A DNA stretch of 64,000 nucleotides from assembly GCF_026239695.1 (NCBI RefSeq), contig NZ_JAPIVS010000002.1, positions 620,001-684,000 on the forward strand, read 5' to 3'. Origin of the DNA: Pedobacter sp. MC2016-15. GTDB taxonomy: Bacteria > Bacteroidota > Bacteroidia > Sphingobacteriales > Sphingobacteriaceae. The position numbers and the translations under genes are program-made. A model generated the notes under the pieces. It was given only the letters and a program-made list of their open reading frames with translations, had not been told where the DNA came from and made no database searches. Positions within the stretch are counted from its first letter, which is position 1. Each line of letters starts with the position of its first letter. Positions 6,895 through 15,249 of this stretch are shown here, one piece after another.

Positions 6895-9879
6895 ATGAAA
6901 GTATTTTACGTGATGAGGCGAGTTTTGCTGCTGGTTTTAACCTTCGCAGCAATTGCCGTACAAGCACAAACCGGCACCGTTACTGGTAAAGTAATTGACG
7001 AAACAGGACTGGGACTTCCCGGTGTTTCTGTCCAGGTAAAAGGCCAGCCAAAAGTTTCCAGTACAGATGCAAAAGGTAACTACAGACTGACAGGTCTGGC
7101 AAACGGACCTGTGACGCTGACAGCCACTTATATAGGCTACCGTTCTGAAGATATGGACATCGTGGTGAAAGCCAGTACTGTGGCCAACTTCTCCCTCAAA
7201 CCAGATGCACAAAATCTCAGCGAAGTAGTGGTAATCGGATACGGTACCGCACAGAAAAAAGATCTTACAGGATCTATCACTACTGTTGGTGCCAAAGAAT
7301 TTCAACAGGGTAATATCACTTCTCCTGAACAGCTGATCTCTGGTAAAGTTGCCGGTGTATCTATTACCTCAAATGGTGGTGCACCAGGTTCAGGAAGCAC
7401 GATCCGCGTTAGGGGCGGTGCTTCACTAAACGCAAGTAACGACCCTTTAATCGTAGTTGATGGTGTTCCTTTCAGCAGTAACTTATTGCCTGGTGCTACC
7501 AGCAGTAATGTAATTGCCGGTGTAGGTAACCCACTCAGTCTGATCAACCCTAATGATATCGAAACTTTTACTATTCTGAAAGATGCAAATGCCACTGCGA
7601 TCTATGGATCAAGGGCATCTAACGGTGTAATCCTGATCACTACCAAAAAAGGTAAATCGGGCGCTCCGGTAATCAACTTCAGTTCTACTAATTCTTACCT
7701 GACGGTTGCTAAAAAAGTGGATGTCTTAAATGCTGACCAGATCCGTGCTTATGTAAATGCGAATGGAAATGCAGACCAGAAAGCTTTGCTGGGAACGGCA
7801 AATACCGACTGGCAGGATGTTATCTACAAAAATGTATTCAGCACAGACAACAATCTGAGTATTGCCGGCGCATTTAAAAAAGTTCCTTACCGTTTTTCAG
7901 GAGGGTATCTTGATCAAAAAGGTTCGCTCCGTACAGATAACTTAACGCGTGCCTCAGCTGCATTAACGTTAAACCCATCATTCTTTGAAGACCACCTGAA
8001 AGTAGACTTAAACCTGAAAGGTACGCTGAGCGAATCTCGCTTTGCAAACCAGGATGCCGTAAAAGCTGCTATCCAGTTTGACCCAACTCAGCCGGTTTAT
8101 GCAAATAATCAATATGGCGGATACTTTGAATGGGTAGGTTCTACAGGACAGTTAAATCCTAATGCACCAAGAAACCCACTGGGACTGATTGAGCAAAAAA
8201 CAGACAGAGGCAAAGCGGACAGAAGTTTTGGTAACTTAAGACTGGACTACTCTTTCCATTTCCTGCCTGAGTTACACGCTAATGCGAACGTAGGTTACGA
8301 TGTATCCAAAGGATATGGAACAACCAATATTCCTGCATTTGCAGCACAGAGCTTTGGTACTGAAGGTTTGGCCTCGCAATACAGTTCTGTTCAGCACAAT
8401 AAACTGGCTGAATTTTACTTCAACTATGCCAAAGACCTGAAAAGTATTAACAGTAATATCAATGCTACGGCTGGTTACGGTTACTATGATAACTCAACTA
8501 CCACTTATAACTTCGCCAGCTACAGAGCTACAGGTACTGTATTGAGCACTCCAGTATTTCCTTTCGATACACAGCAGAACAGATTGCTTTCTTACTATGG
8601 TCGTGTGGTATACACGCTTGCAGATAAGTACATCTTCTCTGGTACAATGCGTGCCGATGGATCTTCTAAATTCAGCGAAGACAACAGATGGGGTTATTTC
8701 CCTTCAGCAGCTTTTACTTGGAAGGCAATCAATGAGTCTTTCCTGAAAGAAAGTAAAGTTCTGTCTGATTTAAAACTACGTTTAAGCTACGGTATCACTG
8801 GTCAGCAGGACGGTATTGCTAACTATAGCTTCCTGCCAAACTATTACAACAGTGCCAATGAGCAGCAGTATTATATCGGTGGTCAGTACTACCATTTCTA
8901 TACGCCAATTGCTTACGACAGAAACCTGAAATGGGAAACTTCTACAACTTATAACGCCGGTATCGACTACGGTTTGTTTAAAGGACGTGTTTTTGGTAGT
9001 GTAGATGTGTATTACAAAAAAACCAAAGACCTGCTGAGTACTGTACCTATTCCGGTAGGAACCAACTTCAGCAACTTATTGCTGACCAATGTGGGGAACA
9101 TGGAGAACAAAGGTATTGAGGCAAGTATCAACGTGGGTATCATCAAAACTGAAGATCTTACCTGGGATATGGGCTTTAACGTAACTTACAACAGAAATAA
9201 AGTAACTAACCTTTCCTTAAATCCGGATCCTAACTATAAAATCGGAGCAGGTGATATCACTGGTGCTACCGGTACTACGTTAAAATGGAATGCTGCAGGA
9301 TATCAGCCAGGTTCGTTCTTTGTGTACAAACAAGTATATAATGAGCAGGGTTTACCAATCGAAGGTGTTTATGACGACCTGAACAATGATGGCGTGGTAA
9401 ATGATCAGGACAGATATTTCTATAAAGCACCACAGGCGAAAGTAATCCTGGGCTATACGACTTCATTGAACTATAAGAAATGGACGTTAAGTACAGTGCT
9501 TCGTGGTAACCTGGGCAACTACATCTATGACAACGTGTCTTCTAACCTGGGTGTAAACAGAAATGTACTGAGCCCAAGCGGACTGATCAATAACGCAGGT
9601 AGCTCACTGCTGCAAACCAACTTCACATCCAACCAGTTCCTGAGTGATTATTATGTACGTAATGCCTCATTCCTGAAAATGGATAACGCAGGTCTTGCCT
9701 ATAACTTCGGCAGGCTCTCACCAAACAGAGCTACTACGCTGCGCATCAGTGCAAACGTTCAGAACGTATTTGTGATCTCTGATTACAAAGGTATCGACCC
9801 TGAAAATGCATTGGGTATTGATTACAACCTGTACCCAAGACCAAGAACATACAGTCTGGGTGTAAACGTTGGTTTTTAA
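6895..9879 (+). CDS. susC: SusC-type TonB-dependent outer-membrane receptor for maltodextrins
   Basis: A 994-residue outer-membrane beta-barrel. After a signal peptide ending QAQ comes a carboxypeptidase-regulatory-like domain (about 25-105, TVTGKVIDETGLGLPGV), then the plug with VVVIGYGTAQKKDLTGS and the IRVRGGASLNASNDPLIVVDGVPF segment of SusC/RagA proteins, then the barrel ending in an aromatic-rich strand with final phenylalanine. It would import oligosaccharides using TonB energy, with the SusD lipoprotein encoded 18 bases downstream acting as lid. The alpha-glucan substrate is inferred from the amylase and maltose phosphorylase genes that follow. Length is normal for the family. Confidence 0.93.
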   Translation: MKVFYVMRRVLLLVLTFAAIAVQAQTGTVTGKVIDETGLGLPGVSVQVKGQPKVSSTDAKGNYRLTGLANGPVTLTATYIGYRSEDMDIVVKASTVANFSLKPDAQNLSEVVVIGYGTAQKKDLTGSITTVGAKEFQQGNITSPEQLISGKVAGVSITSNGGAPGSGSTIRVRGGASLNASNDPLIVVDGVPFSSNLLPGATSSNVIAGVGNPLSLINPNDIETFTILKDANATAIYGSRASNGVILITTKKGKSGAPVINFSSTNSYLTVAKKVDVLNADQIRAYVNANGNADQKALLGTANTDWQDVIYKNVFSTDNNLSIAGAFKKVPYRFSGGYLDQKGSLRTDNLTRASAALTLNPSFFEDHLKVDLNLKGTLSESRFANQDAVKAAIQFDPTQPVYANNQYGGYFEWVGSTGQLNPNAPRNPLGLIEQKTDRGKADRSFGNLRLDYSFHFLPELHANANVGYDVSKGYGTTNIPAFAAQSFGTEGLASQYSSVQHNKLAEFYFNYAKDLKSINSNINATAGYGYYDNSTTTYNFASYRATGTVLSTPVFPFDTQQNRLLSYYGRVVYTLADKYIFSGTMRADGSSKFSEDNRWGYFPSAAFTWKAINESFLKESKVLSDLKLRLSYGITGQQDGIANYSFLPNYYNSANEQQYYIGGQYYHFYTPIAYDRNLKWETSTTYNAGIDYGLFKGRVFGSVDVYYKKTKDLLSTVPIPVGTNFSNLLLTNVGNMENKGIEASINVGIIKTEDLTWDMGFNVTYNRNKVTNLSLNPDPNYKIGAGDITGATGTTLKWNAAGYQPGSFFVYKQVYNEQGLPIEGVYDDLNNDGVVNDQDRYFYKAPQAKVILGYTTSLNYKKWTLSTVLRGNLGNYIYDNVSSNLGVNRNVLSPSGLINNAGSSLLQTNFTSNQFLSDYYVRNASFLKMDNAGLAYNFGRLSPNRATTLRISANVQNVFVISDYKGIDPENALGIDYNLYPRPRTYSLGVNVGF

Positions 9880-9897
9880 CATTTATAATTTAAGAAG

Positions 9898-11466
9898 ATG
9901 AAACTATTCAAAATATTTACGGCTTCAGCCATCCTGGTGGCTACGCTCTCGTCTTGTAAAAAAGACCTGAATCTAACGCCTACCAATGACCTGACTGCCG
10001 ATAAGGTATACAGCTCGGCGGCAGGATATAAACAAGTTCTTGCAAAAGTTTATGCAAGTTATGCTACAACCAGTGGTTTGGCATCTGACAAGAGTGATCT
10101 TGGCGGTATCGACGCGGGTACCTCTGACTTTATCCGTCTGTACTGGAATGCTCAGGAACTGACCACAGATGAAGGTCTGTGTGTATGGAATGACCCTGGG
10201 GTATATGAACTGAACTACCTTACGTTCAGCTCAGAAAACATCATCCTGCGCGGATTGTACACCAGAAGTTTGTACCAGATTACTGTAGCGAATGAGTTTT
10301 TACGTGAAAGTACGCCTGAGAAACTGGCGTCCCGTAACATCACGGGTGCTGATGCAACTGCCATTGCTGCATACAGGTCTGAGGCAAGGTTTTTACGTGC
10401 TTACCAGTACTGGGTGCTGATGGACTTGTTTGGTAACCCGCCAATCCTGACTGAAGCAAACGAAATTGGAATTGTTTCTCCACAGCAGATCAAACGTGCA
10501 GAATTATTCAAATATGTAGAATCTGAATTGCTGGCTATTGAACCTGAATTGCAGACTGCCAATGAATATGGCAGGGCTACAAGAGGTGCTGCAGATATGT
10601 TATTGTCTCGTTTATACCTGAATGCCGCAGTGTATACAGGTACTGCAAAAAATACTGAGGCCATTACTTATGCCAACAAGGTAATCGCTGGTCCTTACCA
10701 ATTGCATTCGGCCTACAGAAACCTGTTCCTGGCGGATAATGATAAAAGTAATCCGGAAACTATCCTGGCTATCAACTACGATGGAAACTTTACGCAGAAC
10801 TATGGTGGAACAACTTTCATCATCAATGCATCGATCAACAGTGATATGAACCCTACTTCGTTTGGTGTGCCAAATGGCGGATGGGGCGGTATCCATGCCA
10901 GCTCTACTTTGCCGGCAATGTTTGGTAATGCAACAACTACTGACTCCAGATATATGTTTTTCGGTACGAAAGCTGCCAATGATGATATCGGTGTCTTTAC
11001 AGATGGTCTGCGTGTCACCAAATTCAGAAACATAACTCAGGGAAATGTTGCTGGTTCTTCTACCAACGGTACCTTCAGTACAGTGGATTTCCCAATCTTC
11101 CGTTTGGCTGAGGCTTACCTGAACTATGCTGAAGCTGTAGTGCGTGGTGGTTCTGGTGGTTCAACTGCTGAGGCCGTTGCCTATGTGAACCGTTTGCGTC
11201 GTCGTGCTTATGGTAACGACTCCGGAAACGTTGCTGCACTGACGCTGGACAATATTTTAGCAGAGAGAGCAAAAGAATTTTACTGGGAAGGTTACAGACG
11301 TACTGACCTGATCCGTTTTGGTAAATTCACTGACGGTTCTTACCTGTGGCCATGGAAAGGCAGTGTTAGAGCAGGACGTGCAGTTGCTGCCACTCGTAGT
11401 ATCTTCCCTCTGCCATCAGCTGATATCATCGCAAACACGAACCTAGTTCAAAATCCAGGCTATTAA
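9898..11466 (+). CDS. susD: SusD/RagB-type starch-binding outer-membrane lipoprotein
   Basis: A 522-residue lipoprotein: the N-terminus ends in a lipobox with the lipidated cysteine at residue 20 (LSSC), followed by KKD. The TPR-like SusD fold shows in the SEARFLRAYQYWVLMDLFGNPP segment, in RGAADMLLSRLYLNA and in the C-terminal ERAKEFYWEGYRRTDLIRFGKF motif. It sits on the outer membrane over the SusC barrel, captures glycans and hands them to the channel. It directly follows susC (18-base gap), and a strong AT-rich hairpin lies between it and susE. Confidence 0.93.
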   Translation: MKLFKIFTASAILVATLSSCKKDLNLTPTNDLTADKVYSSAAGYKQVLAKVYASYATTSGLASDKSDLGGIDAGTSDFIRLYWNAQELTTDEGLCVWNDPGVYELNYLTFSSENIILRGLYTRSLYQITVANEFLRESTPEKLASRNITGADATAIAAYRSEARFLRAYQYWVLMDLFGNPPILTEANEIGIVSPQQIKRAELFKYVESELLAIEPELQTANEYGRATRGAADMLLSRLYLNAAVYTGTAKNTEAITYANKVIAGPYQLHSAYRNLFLADNDKSNPETILAINYDGNFTQNYGGTTFIINASINSDMNPTSFGVPNGGWGGIHASSTLPAMFGNATTTDSRYMFFGTKAANDDIGVFTDGLRVTKFRNITQGNVAGSSTNGTFSTVDFPIFRLAEAYLNYAEAVVRGGSGGSTAEAVAYVNRLRRRAYGNDSGNVAALTLDNILAERAKEFYWEGYRRTDLIRFGKFTDGSYLWPWKGSVRAGRAVAATRSIFPLPSADIIANTNLVQNPGY

Positions 11467-11481
11467 TTCAAGTAAAATGAA

Positions 11482-11540
11482 CCCGTGATAATTAAAATAA
11501 TGATTAGATATACTACAATCATTATTTTAATTATCAACGG
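11482..11540 (+). promoter_or_regulatory. Intercistronic stem-loop between susD and susE
   Basis: Bases 11486-11505 pair perfectly with 11517-11536 (20 bp, almost all A-T), around an 11-base loop. A one-base bulge extends it to the flanking CCG/CGG bases. No T-tract follows, so it is more likely an mRNA-processing or 3'-end-protecting element than a terminator. Confidence 0.75.
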
Positions 11541-11575
11541 CTCCATCTTTCAGATAAAAATATAAACATAAAAAG

Positions 11576-12619
11576 ATGAACGCATTATCTATAAAAAGCT
11601 TAGCCTTCAGCATGATCGTACTGATGTTCATGTCATGCAAAAAGGACGAAAATAAAGTGGTGGCCGGAAACGGTACCGCACCGGCATTAACTTCTTCTGC
11701 AGTAGCTACGCAGGTACTGAAGGAGGAAAACGCTGAAACAAATTTTGGGGTCTTTAACTACAGCGCATCCAGCTTTGGTTTTGAAGGCAATGTAGTATCT
11801 TATACCGTTCAGGTTGATGTTGCAGGAAATAACTTTAAAGCGCCCAAAGAATTATCTGCGGGATCATTACTCACAAAAACAGTAACCGTTGCTGAAATCA
11901 ACAGTATCAGCAATCAGCTGAAACTGGTTAATGGTGTAGCAGGCAAGATTGATGTAAGGGTAAAAGCAAGCATCAGCGATAAACATCCTGCAGCCTACTC
12001 CAATACGCTGACCTATACGATCACTCCGTACCAGATCATCATTGACTATCCGTCACTGTATGTGCCGGGTAGTTATCAGACTACTGCCTGGACTCCTGCT
12101 TCAGCAGCGAAGATCTCTTCTGTTGCTGATGATAAAGCTTACGAAGGATTTATCTATTTCCCTGACGCAGTGAATGAATTCAAAATCACTTCTGCACCAA
12201 ACTGGGACAATGTGATATACGGAACAGCTGCAGCTGGTAAAATAGTTGCCGGAGCTGGAGATAACCTGAAGGTTACAGGTGCGGGATATTACCTGCTAAA
12301 AGCAAACACTACGGCACTGACTTACTCGGCAGTAAAAACTACATGGGCTGTAATGGGTGCCGCAACTGGAAATGTTGAAACGCCAATGACCTATGATATG
12401 ACTACCAAAGTATGGACGGTAACCAAAGCACTGTCTGCCGGAACATTGAAGTTCAGGGCTAACGGTACTGACGCCATCAACTTCGGAAGCAACGCAACTG
12501 CTGACGGAACGCTGGTAGCTGGCGGAACAGCTATTCCTGTAGCTGCTGCAGGAACTTATAAGATTACCTTTAACGTAAGTATCCCTGGAAATTACGTTTA
12601 CTCGATACTATTACAATAA
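11576..12619 (+). CDS. susE: SusE/SusF-like outer-membrane starch-binding lipoprotein
   Basis: A 347-residue lipoprotein with lipobox cysteine at residue 21 (FMSC, then KKDE). The N-terminal half (about 35-150) resembles the SusE immunoglobulin-like domain. The second half holds two short repeated beta-sandwich units; ITSAPNWDNVIYG, with the tryptophan typical of starch-binding SusE/SusF modules, lies in the first. The second (about 250-347) begins with WAVMGAATGN. Such proteins bind alpha-glucans at the surface without enzymatic activity. It is the third gene of the susCDE set and is followed by a strong terminator, so the enzyme genes downstream probably have their own promoter. Confidence 0.85.
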   Translation: MNALSIKSLAFSMIVLMFMSCKKDENKVVAGNGTAPALTSSAVATQVLKEENAETNFGVFNYSASSFGFEGNVVSYTVQVDVAGNNFKAPKELSAGSLLTKTVTVAEINSISNQLKLVNGVAGKIDVRVKASISDKHPAAYSNTLTYTITPYQIIIDYPSLYVPGSYQTTAWTPASAAKISSVADDKAYEGFIYFPDAVNEFKITSAPNWDNVIYGTAAAGKIVAGAGDNLKVTGAGYYLLKANTTALTYSAVKTTWAVMGAATGNVETPMTYDMTTKVWTVTKALSAGTLKFRANGTDAINFGSNATADGTLVAGGTAIPVAAAGTYKITFNVSIPGNYVYSILLQ

Positions 12620-12635
12620 CAAACACACACCACCC

Positions 12636-12666
12636 GTGCCCTGATCTTTATCAGGGCACTTTTTTT
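12636..12666 (+). terminator. Rho-independent terminator after susE
   Basis: A perfect 10-bp stem, GTGCCCTGAT (12636-12645) with ATCAGGGCAC (12650-12659), four-base loop, then seven T residues. It closes the susCDE transcription unit 16 bases after the stop. Confidence 0.92.
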
Positions 12667-12719
12667 AGTTTATCCCTCTCAAATTATCTTTCCGGTCAGT
12701 TTAGAAAACAAGCAAAAAA

Positions 12720-14567
12720 ATGAAGAAGTTATACGTTATTTTCCTGGTGCTGCTCTCAGCAAATACATGGGCACAGTCGAAATTGGATCATGTAGATCCA
12801 CTGTTCTGGTTTACCGGAATGAAAAATCCGAAACTGCAGCTGCTGGTGCATGGTAAAAACATTAAAGGCTACACAGCTACGCTGAACTACCCTGGTGTAA
12901 AACTGGTAGAAATCCACCAGGTAGAAAACCCTAACTATCTCTTCATCGACCTGGAAATATCCGCTGATGCGAAAGCCGGCAAATTCCCGATCTCATTTCT
13001 GGAGAAGGGTAAAAAGAAATTCGATTTTAGCTATGAGCTGAAAAACAGGGATGCCTCGCCATCCCGCATACAAGGTGTTACCAACAAAGACCTGATCTAT
13101 CTCCTGATGCCAGACCGCTTCGCAAATGGCGATCCTTCCAATGATAAGGTGAAAGGGCTGGCAGAGCAAACGCTGAACCGCGACTCTATGTATTACCGCC
13201 ATGGGGGCGATATCCAGGGGGTAATGAACCACTTTGATTACTTCAAAGACTTAGGGGTGACTACACTCTGGATGACACCAGAGATAGAAAATGACATGCC
13301 AAAAGCATCATATCATGGCTATGCTGTAACTGATCATTATCAGATTGATCCGCGTTACGGAACAAATCCCTTGTTTAAAACTTACGTAGAAAAAGCGCAT
13401 GCAAATGGCTTTAAAATCATAAAAGATATTGTTCATAACCATATCGGTACAGGTCACTGGATCTTCAAGGATATGCCAATGAAAGATTGGGTAAACCAAT
13501 GGCCGGTTTTTACGCAAAGCAGCTACCGCGATGAGCCTGTAATGGACATTCATGCTGCGGAAGGCGATAGAAAGAAAATGCTGGACGGATGGTTTGTACC
13601 TACGATGCCAGATTTGAACCAGAGAAATCCATACGTACAAAATTACCTGACACAAAACCACATCTGGTGGATCGAGTATGCAGGTATTGACGGACTGAGA
13701 CTGGATACTTATCCTTATAACGAACCGGAATATATGGCCGACTGGGCGCAGAAGCTGAAAGCTGAATTTCCTCACTTGTCGATTTTTGGTGAAACGCTGG
13801 TAAACTCTGTAGCTTCACAGGCGTACTTTACGCAGGGAAATACAGTAAACAGGGGCTTTGATTCACAGCTGCCAGGTGTAACAGACAATGTATTGAAGAA
13901 TACGATTTATGAGGCACTGAATGGTAAATCGGGATGGACGGACGGGATCTTCCGTTTATACAATATCCTCTCCCAGGATTTCCTTTATCAGGATGCTACC
14001 CGCAATGAGATCTTCCTTGATAATCATGACATGAGCCGTTTTTATTCAATGGTAAATGAAGATATCAATAAATATAAATCAGGTATCGCGCTCCTGCTCA
14101 CGCTTCGTGGCGTACCTCAGCTGTACTACGGTACTGAAATTCTCATGAAAAATTATTCTGATCCGGATGGCCTGGTAAGATCTGATTTTCCAGGTGGATG
14201 GGCAGGAGATAAAATGAGTAAATTTACTGCTGCCGGACGTACTCCGCAGGAAAATGAAGCCTTTAACTTTGTGAGTAAACTGGCGCACTACCGCAAGGAC
14301 AGCCCGGCTTTAACCACAGGAAAACTGATCCAGTATGTGCCTGAAGATGGGATGTATGTCTATTTCAGAACTACTGAAAACGGCCCGAAAAGTGTGATGG
14401 TAATTCTTAATGTTGAAGATAAAGCCAAAACCTTGAAGACTGACAGGTTTGCTGCACAGCTAAAGAACACTGCAGGATTAACGAATGTGATTACTGGCGG
14501 GAAACTAAATACAACCAAGGAGATTACCGTTCCGGCTAAAACTACGCTGGTACTAGAACTGAATTAA
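12720..14567 (+). CDS. Secreted GH13 amylase / cyclomaltodextrinase-neopullulanase (SusA-like)
   Basis: A 615-residue enzyme with signal peptide (MKKLYVIFLVLLSANTWAQ). An N-terminal cyclomaltodextrinase-type beta domain (about 22-105) precedes the GH13 barrel. All three catalytic acids are visible: nucleophile D329 in GLRLDTYP, acid/base E358 in IFGETLVN, and D437 in FLDNHDMSRF. A C-terminal beta domain follows (about 535-615). It would hydrolyse alpha-1,4 bonds of maltodextrins or cyclodextrins, probably in the periplasm like Bacteroides SusA. It begins a tight operon: the beta-phosphoglucomutase gene starts 1 base after its stop. Confidence 0.92.
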   Translation: MKKLYVIFLVLLSANTWAQSKLDHVDPLFWFTGMKNPKLQLLVHGKNIKGYTATLNYPGVKLVEIHQVENPNYLFIDLEISADAKAGKFPISFLEKGKKKFDFSYELKNRDASPSRIQGVTNKDLIYLLMPDRFANGDPSNDKVKGLAEQTLNRDSMYYRHGGDIQGVMNHFDYFKDLGVTTLWMTPEIENDMPKASYHGYAVTDHYQIDPRYGTNPLFKTYVEKAHANGFKIIKDIVHNHIGTGHWIFKDMPMKDWVNQWPVFTQSSYRDEPVMDIHAAEGDRKKMLDGWFVPTMPDLNQRNPYVQNYLTQNHIWWIEYAGIDGLRLDTYPYNEPEYMADWAQKLKAEFPHLSIFGETLVNSVASQAYFTQGNTVNRGFDSQLPGVTDNVLKNTIYEALNGKSGWTDGIFRLYNILSQDFLYQDATRNEIFLDNHDMSRFYSMVNEDINKYKSGIALLLTLRGVPQLYYGTEILMKNYSDPDGLVRSDFPGGWAGDKMSKFTAAGRTPQENEAFNFVSKLAHYRKDSPALTTGKLIQYVPEDGMYVYFRTTENGPKSVMVILNVEDKAKTLKTDRFAAQLKNTAGLTNVITGGKLNTTKEITVPAKTTLVLELN

Positions 14568-14568
14568 G

Positions 14569-15240
14569 ATGAAAGATACGACGATAGCATGCATTTTTGA
14601 CCTGGATGGGGTGTTGGTAGATACCGCAGTATATCATTACCAGGCCTGGAAAAAACTCGCAAACTCTTTAGGTTTTGACTTTAGCCATGAGCAGAATGAA
14701 CAGCTGAAAGGGGTGAACCGTATGCGCTCCCTCGACAAAATTTTAGACTGGGGCGGCGTACAAAAAACGGAGCAGGAAAAAGAAGAACTGGCGACCCTGA
14801 AAAATACCTGGTATGTAGATATGATCAGTAAGATGTCGGCCTCAGAAGTTTTACCGGGCTCGCTGGAACTCCTGGAAGCGCTGCATGCAAAAGGGATTAA
14901 GATTGCCCTCGGCTCTGCCAGCAAGAACTCCGGACTGATACTGGAAAGAACAAACCTGACGCATTTTTTTGATGCTATCGTTGATGGCAATGCCGTAACG
15001 ACATCTAAACCTGATCCGGAAGTATTTGTGAAAGGTGCCGGGCTACTGGAGGCCTCAGCAGAAGACTGTATCGTATTTGAAGATGCTGCGGCAGGGGTAG
15101 AAGCTGCACTAGCGGCAAAAATGGCCGTCGTGGCTGTGGGAGAAGAAAAGAACCTCCCGGGTGCAGATATTTATGTGAAAGATCTTGCTGGCGTATCAGT
15201 ACAGCAATTGATAGATCTGGTGGTTCAAAAGAATAAATAA
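14569..15240 (+). CDS. pgmB: Beta-phosphoglucomutase
   Basis: A 223-residue HAD-superfamily enzyme converting beta-glucose 1-phosphate to glucose 6-phosphate. The phosphorylated nucleophile D11 and general acid/base D13 lie in FDLDGVLVDTAVYHYQAW; the helical cap carries the LKGVNRMRSLDKIL specificity loop; GSASKNS and VFEDAAAGVEAA are HAD motifs II and IV. The neighbour 9 bases downstream is a GH65 phosphorylase, which produces exactly this enzyme's substrate, so the pair makes a phosphorolytic maltose pathway that saves one ATP per maltose. There is no signal peptide, so it is cytoplasmic. Confidence 0.95.
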   Translation: MKDTTIACIFDLDGVLVDTAVYHYQAWKKLANSLGFDFSHEQNEQLKGVNRMRSLDKILDWGGVQKTEQEKEELATLKNTWYVDMISKMSASEVLPGSLELLEALHAKGIKIALGSASKNSGLILERTNLTHFFDAIVDGNAVTTSKPDPEVFVKGAGLLEASAEDCIVFEDAAAGVEAALAAKMAVVAVGEEKNLPGADIYVKDLAGVSVQQLIDLVVQKNK

Positions 15241-15249
15241 GTTACGCTG

